64,000 nt of DNA from Burkholderia catarinensis. Its GTDB lineage: Bacteria > Pseudomonadota > Gammaproteobacteria > Burkholderiales > Burkholderiaceae. The translations under genes and the position numbers were made by a program. Shown here piece by piece: positions 9,735 through 20,444 of the stretch. The stretch covers positions 124,001-188,000 of the forward strand of contig NZ_MDEQ02000013.1 of assembly GCF_001883705.2 (NCBI RefSeq), given 5' to 3'. The notes under the pieces were generated by a model. The model was not told where the DNA came from, made no database searches, and saw nothing but the letters and a program-made list of their open reading frames with translations. Positions within the stretch are counted from its first letter, which is position 1; each line of letters starts with the position of its first letter.

Positions 9735-10619
9735 ATGGAAAACCTGACCGGCATCGTCGCCTTCGTCCGCACCGCCGAAGCGCTGAGCTTCGTCGCGGCC
9801 GGCCGCGCACTCGGCATCTCGGCGTCGGCGGTCGGCAAGACGATCGCGAAACTCGAGCAGTCGCTCGGCGTGCGCCTGTTCAACCGCACGACGCGGCGCG
9901 TCACGCTCACCGAAGAGGGGCGGCATTTCTACGAGCGCTGCCAGCGGATCCTCGAGGATTTCCGCGATGCGGAAGCGACCGTGACGGCCTCGGCGCAGCG
10001 CCCGCGCGGCAAGCTGCGCGTGAGCCTGCCGGTGATCGGCTACCGCTTCCTGCTGCCCGTGCTGCCCGAATTCCGGCAGCGCTATCCGGACGTCGAGCTC
10101 GATCTGGATTTCAACGACCGGATGGTCGACGTCGTCGAAGGCGGTTTCGACGCGGTGATCCGCAGCGGCCCGCTGTCCGATTCGAGCCTGATGTCGCGGC
10201 GGCTCGGCCCGTTCGCGTTCGTGCTGTGCGCGACGCCCGCGTATCTCGCGCAGGCCGGCACGCCGCGCACACCCCGGGATCTCGAAGCGCACGACTGCGT
10301 GCGCTACTGTTTCCCGACCACCGGCAAGCTGCAGGACTGGGCGCTCTCGGCCGACGACGGCACGCCGCTGAAGCTGCGCACCGCGATGACCTGCAACAAC
10401 ATGGAAGCGCTGCGCGGCACCGTGCTCGCGGGGCTCGGCATCGGCTACATGCCCGACTTCCTCGCGCGCGACGCGCTCGAACACGGCACGCTCGTCACCG
10501 TGCTCGACGACTACCGGATCGCGCCGGGGCAGTTCTCGATCGTGTGGCCATCGAGCCGGCAGCTGTCGCCGAAGCTGCGCGTGTTCGTCGATTTCCTGTG
10601 CGAGCGGCTGTTCCGCTAG
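9735..10619 (+). CDS. LysR-family transcriptional regulator
   Basis: A 294-residue LysR regulator. The N-terminal winged helix-turn-helix is clear (FVAAGRALGISASAVGKTIAKLE, about residues 20-42), followed by a periplasmic-binding-like effector domain (LRVSLPVIGYRFLLPVLPEF...). It belongs to the CrgA/DmlR-like branch by general appearance. The start at 9735 (MENLTGIVAF) fits family alignment better than the upstream ATG at 9708. The shared 150-bp region with the divergent MFS gene is AT-rich at about 9630-9690, including a CCATATATAACGG stretch, and probably holds the operator. Effector unknown. Confidence 0.82.
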   Translation: MENLTGIVAFVRTAEALSFVAAGRALGISASAVGKTIAKLEQSLGVRLFNRTTRRVTLTEEGRHFYERCQRILEDFRDAEATVTASAQRPRGKLRVSLPVIGYRFLLPVLPEFRQRYPDVELDLDFNDRMVDVVEGGFDAVIRSGPLSDSSLMSRRLGPFAFVLCATPAYLAQAGTPRTPRDLEAHDCVRYCFPTTGKLQDWALSADDGTPLKLRTAMTCNNMEALRGTVLAGLGIGYMPDFLARDALEHGTLVTVLDDYRIAPGQFSIVWPSSRQLSPKLRVFVDFLCERLFR

Positions 10620-10648
10620 CCGGATGGCGAAGGCCTCGACGGCCGTCC

Positions 10649-10697
10649 CGCGGGCCGCTCGAACGGCGCGGATGCCGCCACGCGGCGGCGGCCCGCG
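10649..10697. terminator. GC-rich inverted repeat between convergent genes
   Basis: Arms CGCGGGCCG (10649-10657) and CGGCCCGCG (10689-10697) enclose 31 GC-rich bases between the LysR gene and eutC. There is no U-tract; it could end transcription from both sides with Rho or simply separate the units. Confidence 0.3.
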
Positions 10698-10709
10698 CGC
10701 GGCCCCTTT

Positions 10710-11504
10710 TCAGTCCGCCCCGATCCGCTCCGCTTCCGCCGGCGGCAACAGCGCGTCGCTGTCGTCCTTCAGCCCGACGCCCGTCAGCCCGAGCCGGCGC
10801 GCGTGCGTCATCAGGTAATGCAGCTTGTGCGCGGCCGCCGCGTGCGGCAGCCCTTCGGGCCGCACGTTCGAGATGCAATTACGCAATGCGTCGTGGCAGC
10901 CGACCTTCGGCGCCCACGTCAGGTACACGCCGAGGCTGTCCGGCGAGCTGAGCCCCGGCCGTTCGCCGATCAGCATCGCGACGACCTTCGCGCGCAGCAG
11001 CTCGCCGATCTCGTCGCCGAGCGCGACGCGCGCCTGCGTCGCGACCACCACCGGGCCGATCCGCCAACCGTCCGCGTCGAGCCGCGGCCGCACGGCCTGC
11101 AGCAGCGGCAACGCCTGCTTCGCGGCCGCGAACGCCGACAGCCCGTCGCCGACCACGAACACGACATCGGGCGCATCGTCGAGCGCCGCGCCGTAGCCGG
11201 CCAGCAGCCCGCGGCTGTCGTCCGACAGCTTGCGGCCGAGATCGGGCCGGCGCAGATAGTGGTCGCGGTCCGGCGCGGCGCTCTGCACGCCGAGCGTCGG
11301 CAGCAAGCCGGCCGCCTCGATCTCGCGCCGCAGCGCCCCCGCGTCGAGCGGCTGGTGCACCGCATCGCGCGCCTGCGCATGCGACAGGTTGAAGGCCAGC
11401 AGCGGCGCGGTCGGCAAGCTGTTGCCCGCGCGGCCGAGCGCGATCCGCGCATTCGTGAACGACTTCAGCTGCGCCCACGGGTTCTTTTCGACGGCGTCGC
11501 TCAT
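10710..11504 (-). CDS. eutC: Ethanolamine ammonia-lyase small subunit
   Basis: A 264-residue EutC. With EutB it forms the adenosylcobalamin-dependent lyase that turns ethanolamine into acetaldehyde and ammonia. Recognisable segments include NPWAQLKSFTNARIALGRAG at the start, DVVFVVGDGLSAFAA in the centre and PKVGCHDALRNCISNVRPEGL near the end. The frame runs far upstream through eutB, but the start is the ATG overlapping the eutB stop (ATGA at 11501-11504), so EutB and EutC are translationally coupled. Length and gene order are typical. Confidence 0.93.
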   Translation of the reverse strand: MSDAVEKNPWAQLKSFTNARIALGRAGNSLPTAPLLAFNLSHAQARDAVHQPLDAGALRREIEAAGLLPTLGVQSAAPDRDHYLRRPDLGRKLSDDSRGLLAGYGAALDDAPDVVFVVGDGLSAFAAAKQALPLLQAVRPRLDADGWRIGPVVVATQARVALGDEIGELLRAKVVAMLIGERPGLSSPDSLGVYLTWAPKVGCHDALRNCISNVRPEGLPHAAAAHKLHYLMTHARRLGLTGVGLKDDSDALLPPAEAERIGAD

Positions 11505-12898
11505 GCGGAAATCCCCATCCAGTCGTTCGCGCCCGCGAGCAGCGGCACGCGCGACGTCGCGGCACGCAGCGCGCCGTGCGCGTCGGCGATCTCCATCGTC
11601 TCCAGCCATTCCTCGAATTCCGGCGCGCGGCGCAGGCCGAGCACCTCGCGCACGTAGAGCTGGTCGTGGAACGACGTGCTCTGGTAGTTCAGCATCACGT
11701 CGTCCGCGCCCGGAATCCCCATGATGAAGTTGATGCCGGCCGCGCCCAGCAGCGTCAGCAGCGTGTCCATGTCGTCCTGGTCGGCTTCCGCGTGGTTCGT
11801 GTAGCAGATGTCGCAACCCATCGGCACGCCGAGCAGCTTCCCGCAGAAGTGATCCTCGAGCCCCGCGCGGATGATCTGCTTGCCGTCGTACAGGTATTCG
11901 GGCCCGATGAAGCCGACCACCGTGTTCACGAGGAACGGCTCGAACTTGCGCGCAACCGCATACGCGCGCACTTCGCAGGTCTGCTGGTCGACGCCGAAAT
12001 GCGCGTTCGCCGACAATGCGCTGCCCTGGCCCGTCTCGAAGTACATGAGGTTGTTGCCGACGGTGCCGCGCTTCAGCGACAACGCGGCTTCGCGCGCCTC
12101 GCCGAGCAGCGCGAGCGAGATCCCGAAGCTCGCGTTCGCCTTCTCGGTGCCCGCGATCGACTGGAACACGAGGTCGACCGGCGCGCCCTTTTCGATCGCG
12201 GCGATCGTGTTGGTCACGTGGGTGAGCACGCACGACTGCGTCGGCACGCCGTAGCGTTCTCGGAAAGCGTCGATCATCGCGAGCAGCTTCACGATCGCCG
12301 CGAGGCTGTCGGTCGCCGGGTTGATGCCGATCATCGCGTCGCCGCAGCCGTACATCAGCCCGTCGAGCATCGATGCGGCGATCCCCTTCACGTCGTCGGT
12401 CGGGTGGTTCGGCTGCAGCCGCACCGACATCCGGCCGGCCAGCCCGACCGTGTTGCGAAACCGCGTGACGACGCGGCGCTTCCTGGCGGCCGCGATCAGA
12501 TCCTGGTTGCGCATCAGCTTCGACACGGCCGCGACCATCTCGGGCGTGAGGCCCGGCGCGATCCGTTCGAGCGCCGCGCCGTCGGCCGCGGGCGACAGCA
12601 GCCAGTTGCGGAAATCGCCGACCGTCAGGTGCGAGATTTCCGCGAATGCCTGCGCGTCGTGATCGTCGACGATCAGGCGCGTGACCTCGTCGTCTTCGTA
12701 TGGGATCAGCGCTTCGTTCAGGAACGCCTTCAGCGGCACGCCCGCGAGCGCGATCTTGGCGGCGACGCGCTCCTCCTCGCTCGCCGCCGCGACGCCGGCG
12801 AGCTGGTCGCCGGAACGCAGCGGGCTCGCCTTCGCAAGCAGCGTCTTCAGGTCCGCGAAGCGGTACGTGCGCGGACCGATCGTCTCCGTGTAGGACAT
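11501..12898 (-). CDS. eutB: Ethanolamine ammonia-lyase large (catalytic) subunit
   Basis: A 465-residue EutB, the TIM-barrel catalytic subunit that binds ethanolamine and adenosylcobalamin. Conserved segments visible include VGLAGRMSVRLQPNHPTDD, YGCGDAMIGINPATDS, CVLTHVTNTI, FETGQGSALSANAHFGVDQQ and GCDICYTNHAEADQDD. Length matches the family (about 450-470). The ribosome-binding site AAGGAG is the last copy of a triple 10-bp repeat just upstream. It lies 111 bp after the eat gene on the same strand, so eat-eutB-eutC is probably one operon. No carboxysome-like shell genes are present, so the reaction is cytosolic. Confidence 0.95.
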   Translation of the reverse strand: MSYTETIGPRTYRFADLKTLLAKASPLRSGDQLAGVAAASEEERVAAKIALAGVPLKAFLNEALIPYEDDEVTRLIVDDHDAQAFAEISHLTVGDFRNWLLSPAADGAALERIAPGLTPEMVAAVSKLMRNQDLIAAARKRRVVTRFRNTVGLAGRMSVRLQPNHPTDDVKGIAASMLDGLMYGCGDAMIGINPATDSLAAIVKLLAMIDAFRERYGVPTQSCVLTHVTNTIAAIEKGAPVDLVFQSIAGTEKANASFGISLALLGEAREAALSLKRGTVGNNLMYFETGQGSALSANAHFGVDQQTCEVRAYAVARKFEPFLVNTVVGFIGPEYLYDGKQIIRAGLEDHFCGKLLGVPMGCDICYTNHAEADQDDMDTLLTLLGAAGINFIMGIPGADDVMLNYQSTSFHDQLYVREVLGLRRAPEFEEWLETMEIADAHGALRAATSRVPLLAGANDWMGISA

Positions 12899-12908
12899 CG
12901 TGCGAATC

Positions 12909-12937
12909 TCCTTGCCAGTCCTTGCCCATCCTTGCCA
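12909..12937. repeat. Triple 10-bp direct repeat upstream of eutB
   Basis: TCCTTGCC occurs three times with exact 10-bp spacing (starting at 12909, 12919 and 12929). On the minus strand this gives three GGCAAGGA units, the nearest supplying the eutB ribosome-binding site. It probably arose by slippage; an effect on translation is only inferred. Confidence 0.7.
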
Positions 12938-13009
12938 AATGCCGACGGCACGCCCGTTCGACGGGGCGCGCCGGATGCCGTCAGGAACGGCCCTTCACCT
13001 TCATCCTGC

Positions 13010-14422
13010 TCACTCCTCCAGCAGCGCGTCGCCGGGCGCGCTCGCGCGCTGCGAACGGGTCGCGAGGAAGTACGCGTAGCCGAACGCGAGGAAACCGACG
13101 AACACCAGCGCGACCAGCCCGTTGAAAATCACCATCGTCACGAGACAGACGAGCGCCGCCAGGATCGCGAAGGCCGGGAAGATCGGGTACAGCGGCGCGC
13201 GGAACGGCCGCGCCATGTTCGGCTGCGAGCGGCGCAGCTTGAACAGCGAGGCCATGCTGACGATATACATCACGATCGCACCGAATACCGACATCGTCAC
13301 GATATTCGCGGTCAGCGTCTGCCCGCCGAACTGGATCAGCTCGTCGCTGTAGATCGCCGCGATGCCGACCACGCCGCCCGCGAGGATCGCGCGGTAAGGC
13401 GTCTTGAAGCGCGGATGCACCTTCGCGAGCCATTCGGGCAGGTAGCCTTCGCGGGCCAGCGCGAAGATCTGGCGCGAATAGCCGAGGATGATCCCGTGGA
13501 ACGACGCGACGAGCCCGAACAGCCCGAGCCACACGAGCATGTGCATCCAGCCGCTGTTCGCGCCGACGATGTACTTCATCGCCTGCGGCAACGGGTCGTT
13601 GATGTTCGCGAGCTTGGTCCAGTCGCCCGCGCCGCCGGCGAACACCATCACGCCGATCGCAAGCGCGACGAGGGTCAGGATCCCGGCCACGTACGCGATC
13701 GGAATCGAGCGCTTCGGGTTCTTCGCTTCCTCGGCGGCCATCGCGACGCCTTCGATCGCGAGGAAGAACCAGATCGCGAACGGGATCGCCGCGAACATCC
13801 CGTGGAATGCGCCGACGCTGAAATGATCGGCGCCCGACCAGCCGCCCTTCATGAAATTGCTCCACGCGAAGCCCGGCGACACGACGCCCATGAACACCAG
13901 CAGCTCGAAGATCGCGAACAGCGTGACGATCAGCTCGAAGGTCGCGGCGATCTGCACGCCGACGATGTTCAGCGCCATGAATACCAGATACGCGCCCATC
14001 GCCGCATGCTTGGGCTCGAGGCCCGGGAACTGCACGTGCAGGTACGCGCCGATCGCCAGCGCGATCGCGGGCGGCGCGAACACGAACTCGACGAGCGTCG
14101 CGGCGCCGGCGAGATAGCCGCCGGTCGGGCCGAATGCGCGGCGCGCATACGCGAACGGGCCGCCCGCATGCGGGATCGACGTCGTCAGCTCGGTGAAGCT
14201 GAAGATGAAGGTCGTGTACATCGCCGCGACGAACAGTGCGGTGACGACGAAGCCCAGTGTGCCGGCGCTCGCCCAGCCGTAGCTCCAGCCGAAGTATTCG
14301 CCGGAAATCACGAGGCCGACCGCAATGCCCCACAGTTGCCAGGTCCCGAGCGTCTGCTGCAGCGCGGGCTGGCCGGACGACTTGGTGCCGGCGGCGGGCC
14401 GGCCATTCGACTCTGCTTTCAT
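13010..14422 (-). CDS. eat: Ethanolamine permease
   Basis: A 470-residue APC-superfamily permease with about 12 membrane helices, matching the ethanolamine permease family. The N-terminal helix region reads LWGIAVGLVISGEYFGWSYG, and other hallmarks are PHAGGPFAYARRAFGPTGGYLAG and EGVAMAAEEAKNPKRSIP. It imports ethanolamine across the inner membrane for EutBC. GAGGAGAGAG precedes the ATG. Being first in the eat-eutB-eutC order, its upstream region should carry the operon promoter and any EutR site. The C-terminal tail is short and charged. Confidence 0.93.
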   Translation of the reverse strand: MKAESNGRPAAGTKSSGQPALQQTLGTWQLWGIAVGLVISGEYFGWSYGWASAGTLGFVVTALFVAAMYTTFIFSFTELTTSIPHAGGPFAYARRAFGPTGGYLAGAATLVEFVFAPPAIALAIGAYLHVQFPGLEPKHAAMGAYLVFMALNIVGVQIAATFELIVTLFAIFELLVFMGVVSPGFAWSNFMKGGWSGADHFSVGAFHGMFAAIPFAIWFFLAIEGVAMAAEEAKNPKRSIPIAYVAGILTLVALAIGVMVFAGGAGDWTKLANINDPLPQAMKYIVGANSGWMHMLVWLGLFGLVASFHGIILGYSRQIFALAREGYLPEWLAKVHPRFKTPYRAILAGGVVGIAAIYSDELIQFGGQTLTANIVTMSVFGAIVMYIVSMASLFKLRRSQPNMARPFRAPLYPIFPAFAILAALVCLVTMVIFNGLVALVFVGFLAFGYAYFLATRSQRASAPGDALLEE

Positions 14423-14488
14423 CGGACTCTCTCCTCAAATGCGCCGGGCCTGCCGGCCTGCGCGACTGAGAATCGATGCTAGAGAGTC

Positions 14489-14505
14489 ATAAAACGACGT
14501 GTTAT
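14489..14505. promoter_or_regulatory. Near-palindrome in the eat promoter region
   Basis: ATAAAACG-A-CGTGTTAT has 8-bp arms with one mismatch in an otherwise GC-rich region, 67 bp upstream of the eat ATG. Location and symmetry suggest an operator, perhaps for the EutR-like protein; no sequence consensus supports a specific factor. Confidence 0.35.
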
Positions 14506-14573
14506 CGAAATTCGGCAAAGATCGCGGCTGACATTTCGCTTGCGGAAACGCCGGCCGCGATCATCAGGCGCGC

Positions 14574-14600
14574 GTTCCGGCCGCACGAGGCGGCCGGAAC
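14574..14600 (-). terminator. Strong hairpin after the TM-helix channel gene
   Basis: A perfect 11-bp stem, GTTCCGGCCGC / GCGGCCGGAAC, with loop ACGAG begins 9 bases after the stop of the upstream minus-strand gene. There is no clear U-tract. It likely ends or stabilises that transcript before eat. Confidence 0.55.
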
Positions 14601-14608
14601 ACCGGCGC

Positions 14609-16072
14609 TTACTGACCGCCGCCGCGCTGGTTGAACCAGCGGTCGAGCAGCTTGCCGGCCGCCTCGCGGCCGCCGAGGCCGAACGACAGCGCGACGGCCA
14701 CCGCGATCGCGCCGAGCACGAGACCGAACGCGAGCTGGACAATCTCGTTCGCGATGCCCATCGCGCGCAGCCCCATCGCGAACACGAGGCCGAGGATCGC
14801 GAATTGCGCGATGCGCGCGAACAGCACGCTGTGCTCGCGGTCGGCCTGCTCGATCACGCGGCGCGCGAGGCCCGCGAGCCACACGCCGATCACGAGGATC
14901 ACGCCGCCCATCAGCACGTGGCCGCCGAATTCGATGAACAGCGTAACGACGTCGCGCACTTGCGAGAAGCCGAGCCGGTTCGCGGCTTCGACCGCCGCGA
15001 ACAGCATCGCGAAGAACACGATCAGCCGCGCGACCAGCACCGACGGCTGCAGGATCCCCGAAAACACGCGCTCGACGCCGAGCACGGCCGGCAGCCCGTC
15101 GGCGCCGGCGGCTTCCAGCAGCTTCTGCGCGAGCGACGCGACGAAGCGCGCGAAGTAGAACGTGACGAGCACGATCACGATCGCCGCGACGATGTCCGGC
15201 ACCGCGCCGAGGAACTGGTTCAGCATGTTGGTCGCGGGGCCCGAGATCGCGTCGATCTTCAGCGCGTCGAGCGCGGAGATCAGCGTCGGCACGAACACGA
15301 ACACGTAGACGATCGTGCCGATCAGGCTCGACACGCGCACGGGCGTCGGGCTGTCGAGACGCTGCGTGAGGCGGTCGGCGCCGGCGGCGACGAGCAGGTT
15401 CGTCACGAGGCCGCGCAGCACGCGCGCGACGATCCAGCCGACGAAGCCGATCACCGCGGCCGCGAACAGGTTCGGCACGATCGCGAGCAGCTTGTCGACC
15501 ATCCCCTGCACGGGCGACAGCAGGCCCGACAGCGCGAACGATCCGAGGATCGCCGGCAGGAACATCAGGATCACGAGCCAGAACAGCACGTCGCCGAGAT
15601 AGCCGCTCATCGGCTGTATGCCCGCGCCGTCGGACAGCTTGTCGTCGATCTTGCTGGCCTTCAGCGCGCGGTTCGCTAGGCTGCGCAGCAGCGATGCGAT
15701 GAGCCACGCGATCAGCGTCAGCGCCGCGCCGCCGATCAGGTTCGGCAGGTAGTTGACGATGTGCGTGACGAGCAGCGAGAACGGATTGGAGACCGCATAC
15801 AGGTTGAGCACGTTGAAGATGCCCACCGCGGTGACGAGCAGCACGAGCCAGAACAGGCCGCCGGCGACGATGGGCTCGACGCACGCGCCCTGGCCGGTGC
15901 TCTCGCTGATCCGCTGATCGACCTTCAGCGCCTTGAGCAGGCGCAGCGCACCGGCCCGCACCACCACGGCGATCAGCCAGCCGATCACCAGGATGCCGAT
16001 CGCGCCGGCGATCTTGGGCAGATATCCGCCTAGCGTGGTCTGCAGCGACGTGATGAAGCTGGAAGCATCCAT
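14609..16072 (-). CDS. Membrane protein with repeated conserved TM helices (MscS-related)
   Basis: A 487-residue inner-membrane protein built of about five copies of the conserved TM-helix module seen near MscS-type mechanosensitive channels. Examples are AIGILVIGWLIAVVVRAGALRLL, LTLIAWLIASLLRSLANRAL, VIGFVGWIVARVLRGLVTNLL and VILVIGVWLAGLARRVIEQ. Each repeat ends in a charged amphipathic stretch (for example KVDQRISE, KIDDKLSD, GADRLTQRL). The usual MscS beta-domain is not evident, so channel activity is uncertain. Start at MDASSFITSL, preceded by GGAGAAGAAG; the frame extends upstream without support. Confidence 0.75.
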   Translation of the reverse strand: MDASSFITSLQTTLGGYLPKIAGAIGILVIGWLIAVVVRAGALRLLKALKVDQRISESTGQGACVEPIVAGGLFWLVLLVTAVGIFNVLNLYAVSNPFSLLVTHIVNYLPNLIGGAALTLIAWLIASLLRSLANRALKASKIDDKLSDGAGIQPMSGYLGDVLFWLVILMFLPAILGSFALSGLLSPVQGMVDKLLAIVPNLFAAAVIGFVGWIVARVLRGLVTNLLVAAGADRLTQRLDSPTPVRVSSLIGTIVYVFVFVPTLISALDALKIDAISGPATNMLNQFLGAVPDIVAAIVIVLVTFYFARFVASLAQKLLEAAGADGLPAVLGVERVFSGILQPSVLVARLIVFFAMLFAAVEAANRLGFSQVRDVVTLFIEFGGHVLMGGVILVIGVWLAGLARRVIEQADREHSVLFARIAQFAILGLVFAMGLRAMGIANEIVQLAFGLVLGAIAVAVALSFGLGGREAAGKLLDRWFNQRGGGQ

Positions 16073-16397
16073 TTCTTCTTCTCCCGAAAAACGTGGCGTT
16101 GCGATTGAACATCGACGAACTACCTGCGTACTTCGAAAAACGTGCTGCCCGAGCAACTTACCTGAGAAAAATGACGCGATCACCCGATTTCACCGTCTTT
16201 AACTTTAGTCATAGATCGCAAGGGGCGAGACCCCATTTCGGCAAAATAAAAAGGGCCTGATTCACAGGCCTCCTACGCTTTTCCGCAAGATTGATCGATT
16301 CGCGCCGTGCTACCGTGACGTCGGTTCCTGCCCGGACACGCCGGCGACAGCCGAAACGAAAACCGGCCAGCCTGCGTGGGTCCGATATGCGGCAAGC
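16073..16397. other. Intergenic region upstream of the TM-helix protein
   Basis: It carries an intrinsic terminator facing the same way as the membrane protein gene (16243-16270), plus a small GGGG-CGAGA-CCCC hairpin at about 16222-16234. No credible coding frame is seen on either strand; the minus-strand frame at 16209-16691 is a shadow. Confidence 0.4.
16243..16270 (-). terminator. Orphan intrinsic terminator
   Basis: On the minus strand: stem GGCCTG / CAGGCC, loop TGAAT, then CTTTTTATTTT. The U-tract is convincing, yet no minus-strand gene ends here. It lies 170 bases ahead of the TM-helix gene, so it could close a small RNA or act as a leader attenuator. Confidence 0.7.
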
Positions 16398-16727
16398 ATG
16401 GCGCGCGTCCACGAGTACATCCGCGCGCATCTCGACGGCCCGCTCGACCTGAACCGGCTCGCCGAAATCGCGTGCCTGCCGCCGTATCACTGGCGGCGCG
16501 TGTATCGCGCGCCGTACGGCGAATCGATCGTGCTGACGGTGCGGCGGATGCGGACCGTTCGTGCGTCCGAGGATCTCGCGTGCACGGTGCGACCGATCGA
16601 CGAGATCGCGCGGGCTACGGTTCGACGCATGCGTTCGCGCGGGCGTTTCACGACGCCTATGGCGTGCCGCCCGCGCAGCACCGGCACCCATCGGCCGGCT
16701 TATCCACTACAGAGAGGAGACGAAGAC
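16398..16727 (+). pseudogene. AraC-type HTH fragment, frameshifted
   Basis: This begins as a normal AraC N-terminus (MARVHEYIRAHLDGPLDLNRLAEIACLPPYHWRRVYR...), with the usual RPIDEIAR at about 16591-16614. The expected continuation GYGSTHAFARAFHDAYGVPPAQ is then read in another frame. Compared with the family, about 7 bases seem to be missing at about 16614. The second helix-turn-helix is therefore lost in the annotated frame, which nevertheless continues into the GyrI-like domain. Intact relatives are AraC-GyrI fusions, so either two compensating indels occurred or the gene is decaying. A single sequencing error could also explain the break. Confidence 0.65.
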
Positions 16728-17207
16728 ATGTTCAAGCACGAAGTCGAGATCCGGCGGTTGCCGGCGTTGCACGGCTATGCGGTTGCCCACACCGGGTCGT
16801 ACATGAAGGTCAGCGAAGCGTTCATGCGGATCGGCGCGTGGGTCGGGCAACACGGGCTGATCGGCCCGGGCGCGAAGATGATCGGCATTTTCTACGACGA
16901 TCCGGACACGACACCCGAAGCGCAGTTGCGCGCGAAGGCCTGCTTCATGCCGGCCGACGGTGCGCCGGACGTCGAGCCCGTGCCGCCGGTGGAACGCGCG
17001 ACGGTGGCGGGCGGCGAATACGCGGTGCTGCTGCATACGGGGCCGTATGCGGACCTGAAGATGGTCTACCAGTGGCTCTACGGCGACTGGCTGCGCCACT
17101 CGGGCCGCGAAGCCGCCAACGCGCCGCCGTTCGAGCTGTACCTCAATACGCCGATGGACGCGGCGCCGGCCGACTTGCGCACCGAGATCCACCTGCCGCT
17201 GCGCTGA
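16728..17207 (+). CDS. GyrI-like small-molecule-binding domain protein
   Basis: A 159-residue GyrI-like (SbmC/Rob C-terminal) domain. It begins MFKHEVEIRRLPALHGYAVA, continues with HTGSYMKVSEAFMRIGAWVG and ends TEIHLPLR. GyrI-like domains bind small hydrophobic or cationic molecules, usually as effector domains of AraC or MerR regulators. A strong ribosome-binding site (GAGGAGACGAAGAC) stands directly before this ATG, so it can be made on its own even though the frame is open back to the broken AraC part. It may persist as a stand-alone ligand-binding protein. Confidence 0.7.
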   Translation: MFKHEVEIRRLPALHGYAVAHTGSYMKVSEAFMRIGAWVGQHGLIGPGAKMIGIFYDDPDTTPEAQLRAKACFMPADGAPDVEPVPPVERATVAGGEYAVLLHTGPYADLKMVYQWLYGDWLRHSGREAANAPPFELYLNTPMDAAPADLRTEIHLPLR

Positions 17208-17326
17208 TCGAAGGGCCGGGGCGCCGGCGTCGCAGGGCCGGGGCGAATCGGCTCCGGCCGGGCCGGCGCCCGTTGGCGGCCGCCATCACGTCTCCGGCCT
17301 GTTTCACGCCGGCAACGGGCCGGCGA

Positions 17327-17707
17327 TCATGCCTGGCCGGCCTGCGTCCCGCACCCCGGACAGAAGCGTGCGTCGGCCGCCAGCGCCGCGTGGCAGCGGC
17401 TGCAGGCCCTGCCGCGCTGTGCCGCGCCGCACTGCGCGCAGAAGCGCGCATCCGCCGCGTTGAGCGCGCCGCAGCCCGCGCAGGCGAGCTGGCTCAGCGG
17501 TACGTTGCCGCCGAGGCCGCCCTTGCCGTCATTACCGTCGGCCGGCGCCTGCCAGCCCCAGCCGTGGCGATCGCGGCCGCGCGCATCGTGGCCGCCATGC
17601 TCTTCCCGGCCCTGCCCGCCGTGATGCCCGCCACCGTGGCCGCTGTTGCCGTGCCCGCTGCCGTGCCCGCCGCCATGGCCGCCCAGGATTCGCTTCAAAA
17701 AGCTCAT
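17327..17707 (-). CDS. Gly/His-rich double zinc-ribbon protein
   Basis: A 126-residue protein. After a short start (MSFLKRILGG), residues 10-50 are rich in glycine and histidine (GHGGGHGSGHGNSGHGGG), suggesting metal binding. The C-terminal half has two zinc ribbons with paired cysteines: CAGCGALNAADARFCAQCG and CSRCHAALAADARFCPGCG. It lies 10 bp downstream of cadA on the same strand and is probably co-transcribed. A role as metal buffer or sensor beside the efflux pump is an inference. Confidence 0.6.
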   Translation of the reverse strand: MSFLKRILGGHGGGHGSGHGNSGHGGGHHGGQGREEHGGHDARGRDRHGWGWQAPADGNDGKGGLGGNVPLSQLACAGCGALNAADARFCAQCGAAQRGRACSRCHAALAADARFCPGCGTQAGQA

Positions 17708-17717
17708 CGCCCGCTCC

Positions 17718-20363
<2,646 letters not shown>

Positions 20364-20392
20364 GACAACCTCCTTTATGGCTTGACGGTGTA

Positions 20393-20424
20393 GAGTTAAC
20401 ACCCTGAAGCCACTACAAGGTCAA
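20393..20424 (-). promoter_or_regulatory. CadR/MerR-type promoter-operator of cadA
   Basis: On the minus strand a TTGACC -35 box (20419-20424) is followed by an overlong spacer of 19-20 bp and a -10 near 20393-20399. The spacer is filled by a MerR-family dyad (20401-20421; ends ACCTTGTAG and CTTCAGGGT). Overlong spacers twisted into shape by the activator are the hallmark of this family. Confidence 0.75.
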
Positions 20425-20444
20425 CCCTTACACGGGAGAAAGGC

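Noticed and set aside
11576..14482. A 968-residue plus-strand frame across eutB and eat
   Set aside because: It spans two clear minus-strand genes and their gap; low-complexity, charged shadow sequence.
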